Shown here: positions 55,326-64,000 of the stretch, in pieces | Layout: each line of letters begins with the position of its first letter | Numbering within the stretch: the first letter of the stretch is position 1 | NCBI RefSeq assembly: GCF_028282165.1 | Contig: NZ_JANQIM010000034.1 | Span: 1-64,000 of the forward strand | Source: Winogradskyella sp. | GTDB taxonomy: Bacteria > Bacteroidota > Bacteroidia > Flavobacteriales > Flavobacteriaceae | DNA length: 64,000 bases | Reading direction: 5' to 3' | Program-made: the position numbers and the translations under genes | The notes under the pieces: model-generated | What the model was told of the DNA's origin: nothing | The model's input: the letters and a program-made list of their open reading frames with translations, nothing else | Databases searched by the model: none

Positions 55326-56996
55326 ATGAAAATAAATTTTAAAATTTTAATATTAGTATTAGCAACTCTTTTCGTAGGTTGTGAAGAGGACAATACGCTA
55401 GAGCTGACCACACAAGATGGTATTATATTAACCGATCCTGGAATTGGTCTAGTAGTAATAAATTCACAAAATTTAAACAACCAAGCTTTCAATATTACTT
55501 GGACCGACCATAACAATGCAAGTGGAACTTATAATATTGAGCTTAGCACTGATGATTTATTTGAAAGCAGTACTAGTATTGGTTCTACGGAATCCAATAG
55601 TTTTACATTTACACAAACGGAACTTAATACTACACTGGCATCATTAGATAACACTCCATTTATAGAGACCACAGCTTATCTAAGAGTAAGTTCAGGTTCT
55701 GATGTTTCTAATTTTGTAAGTTTTGCAGTAGTTTCTATTCAAGATGGTCCTGTACTTCTCTCACCAGAAGATGGAGAAAGTTATACACTGTTACCCGAAA
55801 ATTTATCCGATGAAGTATTTACTTCTTCATGGCAATTTTTGGATGATCAGAATTTAACTATCACCTACACTTTAGAAGCAGCTTTAGCAGATACTGATTT
55901 TGCAGTGATTGAGTCTTTTAGCAGTCTAGAAAATATAAACAGTTTAACTGTTAACACCAATACACTCAATAACATCGCCCTCAATTTAGGTATAGAAGGA
56001 GATACTTCTGGAAATATTGATTTAAGAGTTAAGGCCAACTATATGGATTATGACAATATGATGGTTGAGACTTATTCAAATACCGTTACTATTACTGTTA
56101 CATCATTCCCTGTTCTTATTGGCCCTTCCCCTTGGGGCGTTGTTGGCTCTGGATATAATGATTGGGGTAGTGCTGGTCCTGATGGACAGTTTTATACAAC
56201 TATTGTACCTGGTATCATTGTTGCATATGTATCCTTAATTGATGGGCAAATCAAATTTAGAACTAACAATGATTGGGATAGTGGTGATGACCTCGGAGAT
56301 GGAGACGGCGATGGTGTTTTAGATCAGCTTCCAGGTAATAATATTGATGTGACTGCAGGTGATTATAGAATAACAATTAATACCAATGATAATTCTTACA
56401 CCATCGAAGAGTGGTCATGGGGTGTTGTTGGTTCTGGTTATAATAATTGGGGCGCAGATGGTCCTGATGGTAAGTTCTACTATGATTATATCACGGACAC
56501 TTTTAAAGCAAGTGTTAGGTTAGTAGATGGTGAGATTAAATTTAGAACAAATAATGACTGGTCAAGTGGTGATGATCTTGGTGATGCTGGTAATGATGGT
56601 ATTTTAGATCAAGATCCTGATAATAATATCGCTGTAACAGAGGGGCATTATTTAATCACAATTAATTTTAATGATAATAGCTATTCCATCGTTGCAACAG
56701 ATGTATGGGGTGTTGTTGGTTCTGGTTTCAACAATTGGGGTGCAGATGGACCTGACTTTGCCCTTACAGAAATACAACCAAATATATTTGTTGGTGATAT
56801 CGCAACTTTTGTTAATGGTGAAATTAAGTTTAGAACGAACAATGACTGGAGTAGTGGTGATGACCTTGGTGATGCTGGTGATGATGGATTCTTAGATCAG
56901 GACCCAGACAACAATATTGCTGTTAATGCTGGTCTATACCGCGTGAGGGTTAACCTCAACGATAGCAGTTATAATTTATACAGAATAGGAGATTAA
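55326..56996 (+). CDS. susF: SusF-like starch-binding lipoprotein with three tandem modules
   Basis: A 556-residue lipoprotein (Cys19 followed by EEDNT). Two N-terminal Ig-like SusE/F domains cover about residues 30-255. Three near-identical modules follow, starting with Trp270, Trp365 and Trp461, each opening with WGVVGSGYNNWG-type sequence and containing KFRTNNDW and DDLGDAGxDG. The modules resemble the carbohydrate-binding domains of SusF but are unusually alike. A surface starch-binding role follows from position directly after SusD and SusE and from the acidic post-Cys signal. It is the last gene of the receptor operon; a strong terminator follows. Confidence 0.88.
   Translation: MKINFKILILVLATLFVGCEEDNTLELTTQDGIILTDPGIGLVVINSQNLNNQAFNITWTDHNNASGTYNIELSTDDLFESSTSIGSTESNSFTFTQTELNTTLASLDNTPFIETTAYLRVSSGSDVSNFVSFAVVSIQDGPVLLSPEDGESYTLLPENLSDEVFTSSWQFLDDQNLTITYTLEAALADTDFAVIESFSSLENINSLTVNTNTLNNIALNLGIEGDTSGNIDLRVKANYMDYDNMMVETYSNTVTITVTSFPVLIGPSPWGVVGSGYNDWGSAGPDGQFYTTIVPGIIVAYVSLIDGQIKFRTNNDWDSGDDLGDGDGDGVLDQLPGNNIDVTAGDYRITINTNDNSYTIEEWSWGVVGSGYNNWGADGPDGKFYYDYITDTFKASVRLVDGEIKFRTNNDWSSGDDLGDAGNDGILDQDPDNNIAVTEGHYLITINFNDNSYSIVATDVWGVVGSGFNNWGADGPDFALTEIQPNIFVGDIATFVNGEIKFRTNNDWSSGDDLGDAGDDGFLDQDPDNNIAVNAGLYRVRVNLNDSSYNLYRIGD
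56133..56993 (+). repeat. Three tandem 95-96-codon repeats in the SusF-like gene
   Basis: Units start at 56133, 56418 and 56706. Within each, KFRTNNDW-S/D-SGDDLGD-(A/G)G-D/N-DG repeats with almost no protein-level change between units 2 and 3, while synonymous bases differ (for example GATGATCTT against GATGACCTT). Confidence 0.85.
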
Positions 56997-57026
56997 TATT
57001 TATCATTCTATTTTTTGAATCAACTT

Positions 57027-57077
57027 AAAGGCTTTTTGGAATGTTAAGTATTTGTTTTATTTCAAAAAGCCTTTTTT
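57027..57077 (+). terminator. Rho-independent terminator of the susCDEF operon
   Basis: AAAGGCTTTTTG (57027-57038) pairs perfectly with CAAAAAGCCTTT (57063-57074); further pairs extend the stem to a 14-base loop, and a run of T follows (57072-57077). It lies 30 bases past the SusF-like stop codon. Confidence 0.85.
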
Positions 57078-57331
57078 AATCTTGAATTATGATAAGAAAA
57101 TTACACTATTTTTAATATCATGCTCGATTATTTACGATCTAAATAAAAGGTCAATTCTCATATTGACCCTTTTGAGCTATAGACTTCTAGAACTATAACC
57201 GTTATATCCCCATATCTAAATAAACGAATTTTAGAGATAACTATAGCATTACATTTATTAATCGAAACTCAATTTACTAAATCTCTAAATGCCTTTACAT
57301 AACTAAGATTTTAAAAAACAATTATATACTC
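57078..57331. other. Intergenic region before the secreted amylase gene
   Basis: Non-coding stretch within the 335-base gap between the SusF-like and amylase genes. It contains a small hairpin GGTCAAT (57149-57155) / ATTGACC (57162-57168) followed by CTTTT, possibly a second weak terminator, and TACATTTA at 57250-57257, a possible -7 promoter box for the amylase. No open frame or LacI-type palindrome is seen. Confidence 0.4.
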
Positions 57332-60127
57332 ATGAAAAAGATTATTTTTTTGATGGCTATCTTTGCGACAGGTTTAACATTCGCTCAAAATATAACAGTT
57401 AGCCCCCCAACATTTAATGAAGATGATGAAATAACGTTAACACTTACCGGAGTAACTTGGGATCCTACAGATGTGTATTTGTGGGCCTGGTATTTTGATC
57501 TTAATGATGATTTTGTTGGCAATAGCCCGCTTACAGGTGACAACTTTAGTAATTCACCAGCCGCTGCAGAGTTTACTGATCAAGGTAATGGTACATACAC
57601 TTATACTTTTACACCAACTACCTTTTATAACGACACTGGAATAGGTAGAATCGGCGTTTTGGCCAAGTCCCAAGATGGGACAAGCCAAACAGGAGATTTT
57701 ACTTTTGAAGTAGGAATTTTCCAATTATTCCTTACTAATCCAACTGAAGATGTAACTTTGGTTAACTCAGCAGGAGATATGTTCAATATCATGGCGAATA
57801 CAGCAAGCCAACCAGCTAATTTTGAACTTACCGCTAATGGTAATGTCGTTAATACTCAAAATAATATTACGGACTATAATTTTGACTACATGGTAAACGA
57901 ATCCACAGATTTTGTCCTAACGGCAACAGAGGTAAGTACCAATACAACACTTAGTCAAAGCTTCACCGCCATAGTAAGCCCTACGCCAGCAATGCTTCCA
58001 GTGCCAGCAGGCGCAATAGATGGTGCTAATCTTGATTTTCCTTCAAACGGTGATATCACTTTTGTACTTTATGGTGAAGGTAAGGAATTTGTCTATCTCA
58101 TAGGCTCTTTCAATAATTGGGAGATTGACGATATGTTTACGATGAACTATGACTCAACGACAAATAGGCATTGGATTACCGTCAATGGACTTGCTAATAC
58201 AGATACCGTACTCTATCAGTATTTGGTTGAAGCAACTATTGCTGTTGCAGACCCCTATTCTACACTCATATTAGATGAATTTAATGATCCATTTATTACT
58301 AGTGACACATTTCCTAATATTCCAGCTTACCCAGATGGACAAACCAACAATCCTGTTAGTTGGCTCAGACCTAATCAAGCTGATTATGATTGGCAAGTCG
58401 ATAACTTTATTCCACCCGCAAAGGAAGACTTAGTGATTTATGAACTTCTACTAAGGGATTTTGACGACAATCATTCATTCGACGATGTTGTAGCACGATT
58501 GGACTATTTGGAAACTTTGGGCGTAAACGCTATTGAACTTATGCCAGTGAATGAATTCGACGGCAATATAAGTTGGGGATACAATCCAGCATTCCACATG
58601 GCGCTTGACAAGTATTACGGTAGTCCAGAAGATTTTAAGGCTATGATTGATGCTTGTCACGAAAGAGGTATTGCAGTTTTAGTAGATGTAGTTTACAACC
58701 AAGGTACTGGTCAGCATCCATTCTACCGTATGTGGAATACTTCTGGTGGTGGTACAGGAGGTCAAGCTTCAGGTGATAGTCCTTTCTTTAACCCAGTTGC
58801 TACTCACAGCTATAGCGTGTTCAATGATTTTAATCACCAGTCGCCAGCTACACAAGAATATGTTGAGCAAACTATCAAATACTGGCTCGAAGAATTCCGC
58901 TTGGATGGCTTTAGATTTGATCTAACCAAAGGATTTACACAAAATTGTCTTAATAACGAGGCGTGTACCAATAACTATAATCAAGATCGTGTTGATATAT
59001 TGAAGCAGTATGCTGATGCATGTTGGGATGCAAATGATAATGCGCTTATAATTTTTGAACATCTAGGTTTTGGTGGGTCACGAAATGAAGAGATTGAATG
59101 GAGCAACTATCGTCTTGCCGAAGGCAAGGGCATCATGTTCTGGAATAAATACACCGATCCTTACAACGAAGCAACTATGGGCTATACACCTTCTAATTTT
59201 AATGATATGGACTGGCAGAATATAGGTCTTAGTGCGCCAATGAATATCGGTTATATGGAAAGTCATGATGAAGAACGACTAATGTATAAAAATATAGCCT
59301 TTGGTAATTCCAATGGTGGCTATGACGTAACTGATCTTAGTACTGCCCTTGAGCGTATGAAGGCAGCAGGTGCATTCTTTTTTACCATTCCTGGTCCTAA
59401 AATGATTTGGCAATTTGGTGAATTAGGTTATGATGTTAGTATTTTTGAATGTGAAGACGGAACAATACCACTCCCTTATGGTAATGATGCTTGCAGAACA
59501 GGTGTAAAGCCCGATGGTTGGGATTATCTTACTGAAGCAGATCGTACAGAAGTGTACGATACTTGGGCTACTATTCTAGATTTCAAACAAAACCTACCAA
59601 TCTTTAAAACTGATGATTTTACGATTGAATCTCAGACGACAAACGGTCTTAAACGTATATATCTAACGGATGATGATGCTATTGGAACTGAAATAAGTCA
59701 AGTAGTCATCCTAGGTAATTTTGGTGTTACGACCCAAGACATAGTTCCTTTCTTCCCTGAAGGTGGTACTTGGTTCAATATGATTTCCTCAGAAATGATC
59801 GACGTCATTGATACATCAGCACCCATTACACTAGGTCCAGGTGAATTTTTGATGTATTCTAATGAAGCTGTACTGAGCACTCCTGAGTTTGAATCTCTAC
59901 AGGATTTTGCTCTGTATCCCAACCCATCGCGTACATTATTTAGCATAGATACAAATGTATCTAACGTTAAAATATATGACCTTACAGGTAAAATGGTTAA
60001 AGCCTTTAGCGGTGCTTTTACAAGAACAGATACGTTTGATATTTCTAATCTTGGTTCTGGAATGTATATCGTTAAAGTTGAAAATGACAATAACCAAACT
60101 ATGACAACTAAATTAGTTAAACTCTAA
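57332..60127 (+). CDS. Secreted multidomain GH13 amylase with T9SS sorting domain
   Basis: A 931-residue exported enzyme. After the signal peptide (MKKIIFLMAIFATGLTFAQ) come a DUF4961-like beta domain (about 20-130), a second beta domain (135-220), a CBM48-like module (VYLIGSFNNWEIDD near 255) and a GH13 barrel. Its catalytic residues are Asp530 (GFRFDLTKG), Glu576 (LIIFEHLG) and Asp646 (MESHDEERL). The C-terminus has the type A T9SS signal (FALYPNPSRTLF, then VKIYDLTGKMVKAF and GMYIVKVEN). It should be released or anchored at the surface to cut starch for the SusC/D complex. It has its own promoter region and terminator. Confidence 0.93.
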   Translation: MKKIIFLMAIFATGLTFAQNITVSPPTFNEDDEITLTLTGVTWDPTDVYLWAWYFDLNDDFVGNSPLTGDNFSNSPAAAEFTDQGNGTYTYTFTPTTFYNDTGIGRIGVLAKSQDGTSQTGDFTFEVGIFQLFLTNPTEDVTLVNSAGDMFNIMANTASQPANFELTANGNVVNTQNNITDYNFDYMVNESTDFVLTATEVSTNTTLSQSFTAIVSPTPAMLPVPAGAIDGANLDFPSNGDITFVLYGEGKEFVYLIGSFNNWEIDDMFTMNYDSTTNRHWITVNGLANTDTVLYQYLVEATIAVADPYSTLILDEFNDPFITSDTFPNIPAYPDGQTNNPVSWLRPNQADYDWQVDNFIPPAKEDLVIYELLLRDFDDNHSFDDVVARLDYLETLGVNAIELMPVNEFDGNISWGYNPAFHMALDKYYGSPEDFKAMIDACHERGIAVLVDVVYNQGTGQHPFYRMWNTSGGGTGGQASGDSPFFNPVATHSYSVFNDFNHQSPATQEYVEQTIKYWLEEFRLDGFRFDLTKGFTQNCLNNEACTNNYNQDRVDILKQYADACWDANDNALIIFEHLGFGGSRNEEIEWSNYRLAEGKGIMFWNKYTDPYNEATMGYTPSNFNDMDWQNIGLSAPMNIGYMESHDEERLMYKNIAFGNSNGGYDVTDLSTALERMKAAGAFFFTIPGPKMIWQFGELGYDVSIFECEDGTIPLPYGNDACRTGVKPDGWDYLTEADRTEVYDTWATILDFKQNLPIFKTDDFTIESQTTNGLKRIYLTDDDAIGTEISQVVILGNFGVTTQDIVPFFPEGGTWFNMISSEMIDVIDTSAPITLGPGEFLMYSNEAVLSTPEFESLQDFALYPNPSRTLFSIDTNVSNVKIYDLTGKMVKAFSGAFTRTDTFDISNLGSGMYIVKVENDNNQTMTTKLVKL

Positions 60128-60152
60128 TTATTAAGTGTTATTTGAGTGAGAG

Positions 60153-60179
60153 AGCGCTTCTTAACGAAGCGCTTTTTTT
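60153..60179 (+). terminator. Rho-independent terminator after the secreted amylase
   Basis: AGCGCTTC (60153-60160) and GAAGCGCT (60166-60173) form an 8-bp stem with a 5-base loop, followed by T residues to 60179. It lies 25 bases past the amylase stop codon and closes the alpha-glucan locus. Confidence 0.9.
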
Positions 60180-60204
60180 ATTATTTTTAAATTCCAGTTT
60201 TCAG

Positions 60205-60627
60205 ATGAAATATCCTACATTAATACTAGTACTTTCATTGTTTGTCTCAGTTAATGCACAACAATTAGAAAAACACCTATGGAAAAATCGTGTTTTATTG
60301 GTTATCTCAGAAAATGAAACATCTGACTTATTAATGCGTCAGTTAGAATTATTGGATAAGCCCAAACAACTAAAAGAGCGAAAACTGATTATTTACCAAA
60401 TACATCCAAAAAAACACAAAGTGTTGAACAAGGATAAATCCGATTGGGTGAAAAGTTCGGGCTTATTTGATGAATATAATGCTGAAGGAGTAGAATTTAA
60501 GATTGTTCTGATCGGATTAGATGGCGGCATTAAGCTTAAGCAAAACGATAATGTATTGACTAGCGAAATACTATTTTCTACTATAGATCGTATGCCAATG
60601 CGTCAAAGAGAACTGAGAGATCATTAA
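60205..60627 (+). CDS. DUF4174 exported protein
   Basis: A 140-residue protein with a signal peptide (MKYPTLILVLSLFVSVNAQ). The mature part matches DUF4174: LEKHLWKNRVLLVISENE near the start, FKIVLIGLDGGIKLKQ near residue 98, and the characteristic end IDRMPMRQRELRD. I start it at the ATG at 60205; an in-frame TTG at 60142 lies before the terminator and is rejected. The thioredoxin-like fold of the family lacks an obvious CxxC here. Function is unknown. Confidence 0.85.
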   Translation: MKYPTLILVLSLFVSVNAQQLEKHLWKNRVLLVISENETSDLLMRQLELLDKPKQLKERKLIIYQIHPKKHKVLNKDKSDWVKSSGLFDEYNAEGVEFKIVLIGLDGGIKLKQNDNVLTSEILFSTIDRMPMRQRELRDH

Positions 60628-60655
60628 GAGTAAAAAATGATTACGATTTAATATA

Positions 60656-62104
60656 TCACTTAATCAAGCTAATAGCCTTTATCAATACCTCATCCTTTTC
60701 ACTTAAAATTGAATTGACTGTAGGCTCAACTTTATAGTTTGGAATAACCCCATGGTTATTGAACTTGGAGCTAAAATATGGGTTCTTTAAACTTATTAGA
60801 GGAAGGTTTACCTTTACCTTGGAATTCGGAAGATCGAGTGTAGGTATATACCCCGATACATTGCCTATAGAGCTTCCTCCAGTTTCTTCTCCTACAAACA
60901 CAGCTCTTTCTTTATAATAGAGCATAGAAGCAAGATCAGCAGCTGCAGAAAAGGTAAAAGCATTAATCAATACAACTACCCTTCCTTTAAAACGTTCATC
61001 AAACGGCTTAAAGCTGCCAAGCGTGCAGTGGTCTTCCCATAAATGTTCGGTAGCATCATAGGTTCCTTTCTCATTTTTCTTAAAACAATTTGGTGCAATG
61101 TCCCAATGCTTACCATCTGGTAAGAACTTATAATTGTTTTGCCTAAACGTTATCTCACTATTAACGGTGAATTCTTTATCCAATAAATAACGGAGGAGAT
61201 ACATTATGTATGAGTCTTCGCCCCCAATATTGCTCCTCAGATCTATAATTAGATTAGAAATCATATCCCTATTTATGGTATTTATAATGCTATCAATTTG
61301 TTTATAAAACTCACCTTTTTGATAGTATCCAGGATTTAAGGATTTAATTGCTAATAATGCTGTATTTTTTAAGGTATCAATTTTCGCATAGTGCATTGGT
61401 TTTATTTTTTCTCTTTTCTGTGCAGAAGACTCAATGTACTCTGTATAGGATAAGCCATCGAGACTAGACGATAATATTTGCCCTTTTTTATTTTTGTATT
61501 TAATGCTATAGACTTTAGATGCTTTGCCCAGAGCCATTAACACTCTGGTAAAATAAAGCTGATTTTGAAGACGTCTGTACCTAATAGTTTCTATATCTCC
61601 GTCTCTATGTAGTATGGGAATTATCTTATTGAAGAAAACACTTGTGTTTTGACCATTTATCTCTAAGATTTCAGAACCTATTTCTATATCTTCGGATGAC
61701 ATATTTTTAATTACATAAGGTTTTTTATTGACAAATATGTATTTGACCGGAAAAATTAGATTTCCTTTTATATCATTCAAATTAGGTAAAAAAACCTGAG
61801 CATGACCGTCCCTAAGTTCAGCTATAATTGGCATTACAATTCCTGCAAACTCATTTCCTGAAATTGATTGCTTTCGTATCACCTCTTGCCTTGCCTTTTC
61901 AAACTGATCATTTAGATTCTTTGGCGTTGTAAACCTATACGGATCACCATGAGCTTTAGTTATCCAGTGTTTTAAAGTATCTAAATCCTTTATTAAAAGT
62001 GATGAGTTTATTGTATTATTTTTTATGGGCTCATCTTGCGCTTTAGACTTTTTACACGCAAAAGTGAAGAGTAGGATTAATAAAGAAGCGTAAACTCTTT
62101 TCAT
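60656..62104 (-). CDS. S41-family peptidase lipoprotein
   Basis: A 482-residue predicted lipoprotein (LLFTFAC) with a C-terminal S41 (tail-specific protease/interphotoreceptor-retinoid-binding) domain. The nucleophile is Ser386 in NAFTFSAAADLASML, with EETGGSSIGNVSG downstream and LIIDLRSNIGGEDSY upstream. A PDZ-like segment may lie near VIKNMSSEDIEIGSEILEING. S41 lipoproteins act on envelope proteins or peptides; the target is unknown. It lies convergent to DUF4174 and is divergent from the serine hydrolase gene. Confidence 0.88.
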   Translation of the reverse strand: MKRVYASLLILLFTFACKKSKAQDEPIKNNTINSSLLIKDLDTLKHWITKAHGDPYRFTTPKNLNDQFEKARQEVIRKQSISGNEFAGIVMPIIAELRDGHAQVFLPNLNDIKGNLIFPVKYIFVNKKPYVIKNMSSEDIEIGSEILEINGQNTSVFFNKIIPILHRDGDIETIRYRRLQNQLYFTRVLMALGKASKVYSIKYKNKKGQILSSSLDGLSYTEYIESSAQKREKIKPMHYAKIDTLKNTALLAIKSLNPGYYQKGEFYKQIDSIINTINRDMISNLIIDLRSNIGGEDSYIMYLLRYLLDKEFTVNSEITFRQNNYKFLPDGKHWDIAPNCFKKNEKGTYDATEHLWEDHCTLGSFKPFDERFKGRVVVLINAFTFSAAADLASMLYYKERAVFVGEETGGSSIGNVSGYIPTLDLPNSKVKVNLPLISLKNPYFSSKFNNHGVIPNYKVEPTVNSILSEKDEVLIKAISLIK

Positions 62105-62291
62105 TTGGACTAAATTTAGCCAAAAGAAGAAAAATCTCTAGGCATTCAATTTTCAAATATTGCTAATTTAGTATCCACTGAAAAAAGCCGCAGAATAATT
62201 TTCTTACACTTGCAAAAAAATATAACGTTTAGCAATTTTTGAAATATTAATACCTATTGTGATAGTTACTTTTAGGCAAAACAGATGTTTT

Positions 62292-64000
62292 ATGAAAAAT
62301 CTAAAGCTAAAATGTATCTATTTATCTGTCGTATTACTTTTTCTTAACTGTAATACCAAACAAGACACAAATTCCACTACAAATAAGTCAATCGCAACAA
62401 CAAAAATTCCTGTTGACGGTGGTGATACTTTATCCATTGAACAATTTATGAAAAAGAGTGGGCTTAAAGGTTTGAGCGTTGCAGTATTTGAAGACTATGA
62501 GATTATATGGAAAGGCGCATGGGGCGTAAAATACGATGATATACTCCTCGATCAACAAACCGCTTTCTCAACGGCATCAATTTCTAAAGCGATTACAGCA
62601 TTACTCTTTGCTATCTTGGAAGAAAAAGGGAAAATAGATCTTAAAGTACCCGTAAATACCTACTTAAAGCGATGGAAAATTCCATCGAACTACTATACCT
62701 TAGACAATCCAGTTACATTAGAGCATCTTTTAAGTCATACGGCAGGCACCACTCAACACGGCTTTGCGGATTTTTATGAAGGGGATCATATTCCTACCAT
62801 TTTAGAATCTGTTCAAGGTAAACTTCCTGGATACAATAAAGAGATTGAAATAACATTTGTTCCTGGAACTAAATGGCAGTATAGTGGTGGCGGTTATACT
62901 ATTGCCATGATGGCTCTTGAAGATCACTTAGGCCAATCTCTAGCTGATCTTGCACAAGAGCATATTTTTACACCATTAGGCCTAATGCATACCACAATGA
63001 AACAACCTAATGAAGCTGGATTTTTAACAAACACTGCAAAAGCACATAACGAAAGTGGAGAAGTGATAAAAACGGGATTACCTATTACTCCTCAGGTTTC
63101 GGCATCTGGGATGTGGTCTAATCCAACAGATATGTCAGTTTTGCTAATTGAAATTCAAAAAGCACTAAACGGAAAAAAATCAAAGGTTTTCTCGGAAAAT
63201 GTTGCCAGACGAATTACGGATAGGGTGATTAGAGAACCTCTAGGAGGCTGGAGTCTAGGCTGGGAAAGATGGATGGCCATGGGTAATCTGGACTGGTTCT
63301 CTCATGGAGGAGCTAATACTGGTATCGGCGGCAATATCTATGCAACTATGGAGGGTGGTAAAGGCATCGTATTATTTGGGAACGGTCCTAACAACGTACG
63401 TGTACCATTACTTGACAAGTTTAGAGATCATATCATTAAAACTCATGGTTGGAAAGTTCCAATAGATCAGAATCTAGTAAAGCCTGTTCCAGAATCGCTC
63501 CTTAGTGAAATAATAGGGCGATACCAACATTCGGCTTGGGGAGGAATTGTCTATGTTAAAGAACAAGACCAAAAGCTCTATATAACATTTAACGATGATA
63601 TGGAACTGATCTATATAGGTAATAACGCCTTTCTTATAGATGAGCTTTCCCATATAGAATTTATACCAAAAGATGATGGCGTCACAGAAATTAGACATGT
63701 ATGGGATGATAATAGTAAGGGTGACGTAATTATGCGCAAAATCATTGGAAAACTTCCCGTTGAGCTAGCAGAAGAAAACAAATACGACGAAGCTTTGGCC
63801 GCCTATATTAAAGTAAAGAATGATACTCCTGAAAACCCCATGGTTCAAGAATCCCAATTGAACAGAATAGGGTATAATTATTTGTCAAAAAAACAATACG
63901 AAGCTGCCGTGACTATATTTAAGATTAATACCATTTTATATCCCAATAGCTCAAATACCTATGATAGTTTAGGCGAGGCATATCTAGAGTCTGGTGATAC
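62292..64000 (+). CDS. Serine hydrolase (class C beta-lactamase-like) lipoprotein, 3' end outside window
   Basis: An open frame from the ATG at 62292 to the window end (569 codons so far, no stop). It has a lipoprotein signal (VVLLFLNC), then a beta-lactamase/transpeptidase-like domain: SxxK at Ser96-Ile-Ser-Lys99 (STASISKAI), LLSHTAGTTQHG, Tyr197-Ser-Gly in place of YxN, and His338-Gly-Gly (SHGGANTGIGG). From about residue 490 a TPR-like repeat (YNYLSKKQYEAAVTIFKIN...YDSLGEAYLESGD) begins. Such proteins act on D-Ala peptides or esters; the substrate is unknown. Truncated by the window edge, not by mutation. Confidence 0.85.
   Translation, partial: MKNLKLKCIYLSVVLLFLNCNTKQDTNSTTNKSIATTKIPVDGGDTLSIEQFMKKSGLKGLSVAVFEDYEIIWKGAWGVKYDDILLDQQTAFSTASISKAITALLFAILEEKGKIDLKVPVNTYLKRWKIPSNYYTLDNPVTLEHLLSHTAGTTQHGFADFYEGDHIPTILESVQGKLPGYNKEIEITFVPGTKWQYSGGGYTIAMMALEDHLGQSLADLAQEHIFTPLGLMHTTMKQPNEAGFLTNTAKAHNESGEVIKTGLPITPQVSASGMWSNPTDMSVLLIEIQKALNGKKSKVFSENVARRITDRVIREPLGGWSLGWERWMAMGNLDWFSHGGANTGIGGNIYATMEGGKGIVLFGNGPNNVRVPLLDKFRDHIIKTHGWKVPIDQNLVKPVPESLLSEIIGRYQHSAWGGIVYVKEQDQKLYITFNDDMELIYIGNNAFLIDELSHIEFIPKDDGVTEIRHVWDDNSKGDVIMRKIIGKLPVELAEENKYDEALAAYIKVKNDTPENPMVQESQLNRIGYNYLSKKQYEAAVTIFKINTILYPNSSNTYDSLGEAYLESGD

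Noticed and set aside
55082..55516. 144-codon frame antisense to the SusE/SusF junction
   Set aside because: It overlaps two clear coding regions and has no motif; the compositional pattern is that of a shadow frame.
60142..60204. Longer TTG start for the DUF4174 gene
   Set aside because: This stretch contains the amylase terminator hairpin; the ATG at 60205 gives a proper signal peptide.
1..64000. Search for tRNA, rRNA, CRISPR, transposases, integrase and attachment sites
   Set aside because: None seen by eye; no regularly spaced repeats with unique spacers and no clover-leaf-like or transposase-like sequences were found.

Overview
The window looks like chromosomal DNA from a marine-type member of the Flavobacteriaceae (Bacteroidota). 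Evidence: AT-rich sequence, many SusC/SusD-type and TonB-dependent outer-membrane proteins, a type IX secretion (T9SS) sorting tail, Bacteroidota-specific families (DUF4249, DUF4961-like, SusE/SusF), exact TAnnTTTG promoter -7 boxes, and a mevalonate pathway. The genus cannot be fixed from the sequence alone. No rRNA, tRNA, transposase, phage gene or CRISPR array is visible.

Region 1 (1-7864, mostly minus strand): nitrilase-family fragment, UbiA prenyltransferase, mevalonate kinase, diphosphomevalonate decarboxylase (carrying an in-frame palindromic insertion), a DUF1697 protein, an HI0933/BaiN-type flavoprotein, a propeller-like lipoprotein on the plus strand, and polyphosphate kinase. Region 2 (7947-20066): a DUF4249/TonB-receptor pair; a small lipoprotein plus an isoprenylcysteine-methyltransferase-like gene downstream of paired 22-bp dyads and a membrane AraC regulator; a very large phosphatase/kinase-like/Omp85 fusion; and an SDR-SDR-AraC operon with a 21-bp-spaced direct repeat at its promoter.

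Region 3 (20067-30870): a pyruvate-kinase-like protein without the usual C domain; a tight five-gene redox operon (SelO, DUF427, hydrolase-OsmC fusion, EgtB, EgtD) that predicts ergothioneine-type thiol-histidine synthesis; then an HD-phosphohydrolase fused to a Pycsar-effector-type membrane domain, convergent with a large GAF protein.

Region 4 (30970-60127): a complete alpha-glucan (starch/maltodextrin) utilisation locus. The plus-strand arm encodes the outer-membrane SusC/D/E/F-like complex and a T9SS-secreted amylase. The minus-strand arm encodes lipoprotein GH97, three GH13 enzymes, GH31, an esterase, cytoplasmic GH65 maltose phosphorylase, beta-phosphoglucomutase, an SLC45-like MFS importer and a LacI regulator. 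A perfect 18-bp LacI-type palindrome sits before susC. The implied flow is: surface capture and cutting, import by SusC, periplasmic trimming to maltose/glucose, import by the MFS carrier, phosphorolysis to glucose plus beta-glucose-1-phosphate, and isomerisation to glucose-6-phosphate. A Na+/phosphate cotransporter gene lies inside this arm.

Region 5 (60205-64000): a DUF4174 protein, an S41 peptidase lipoprotein and a class-C beta-lactamase-like serine hydrolase cut by the window end.
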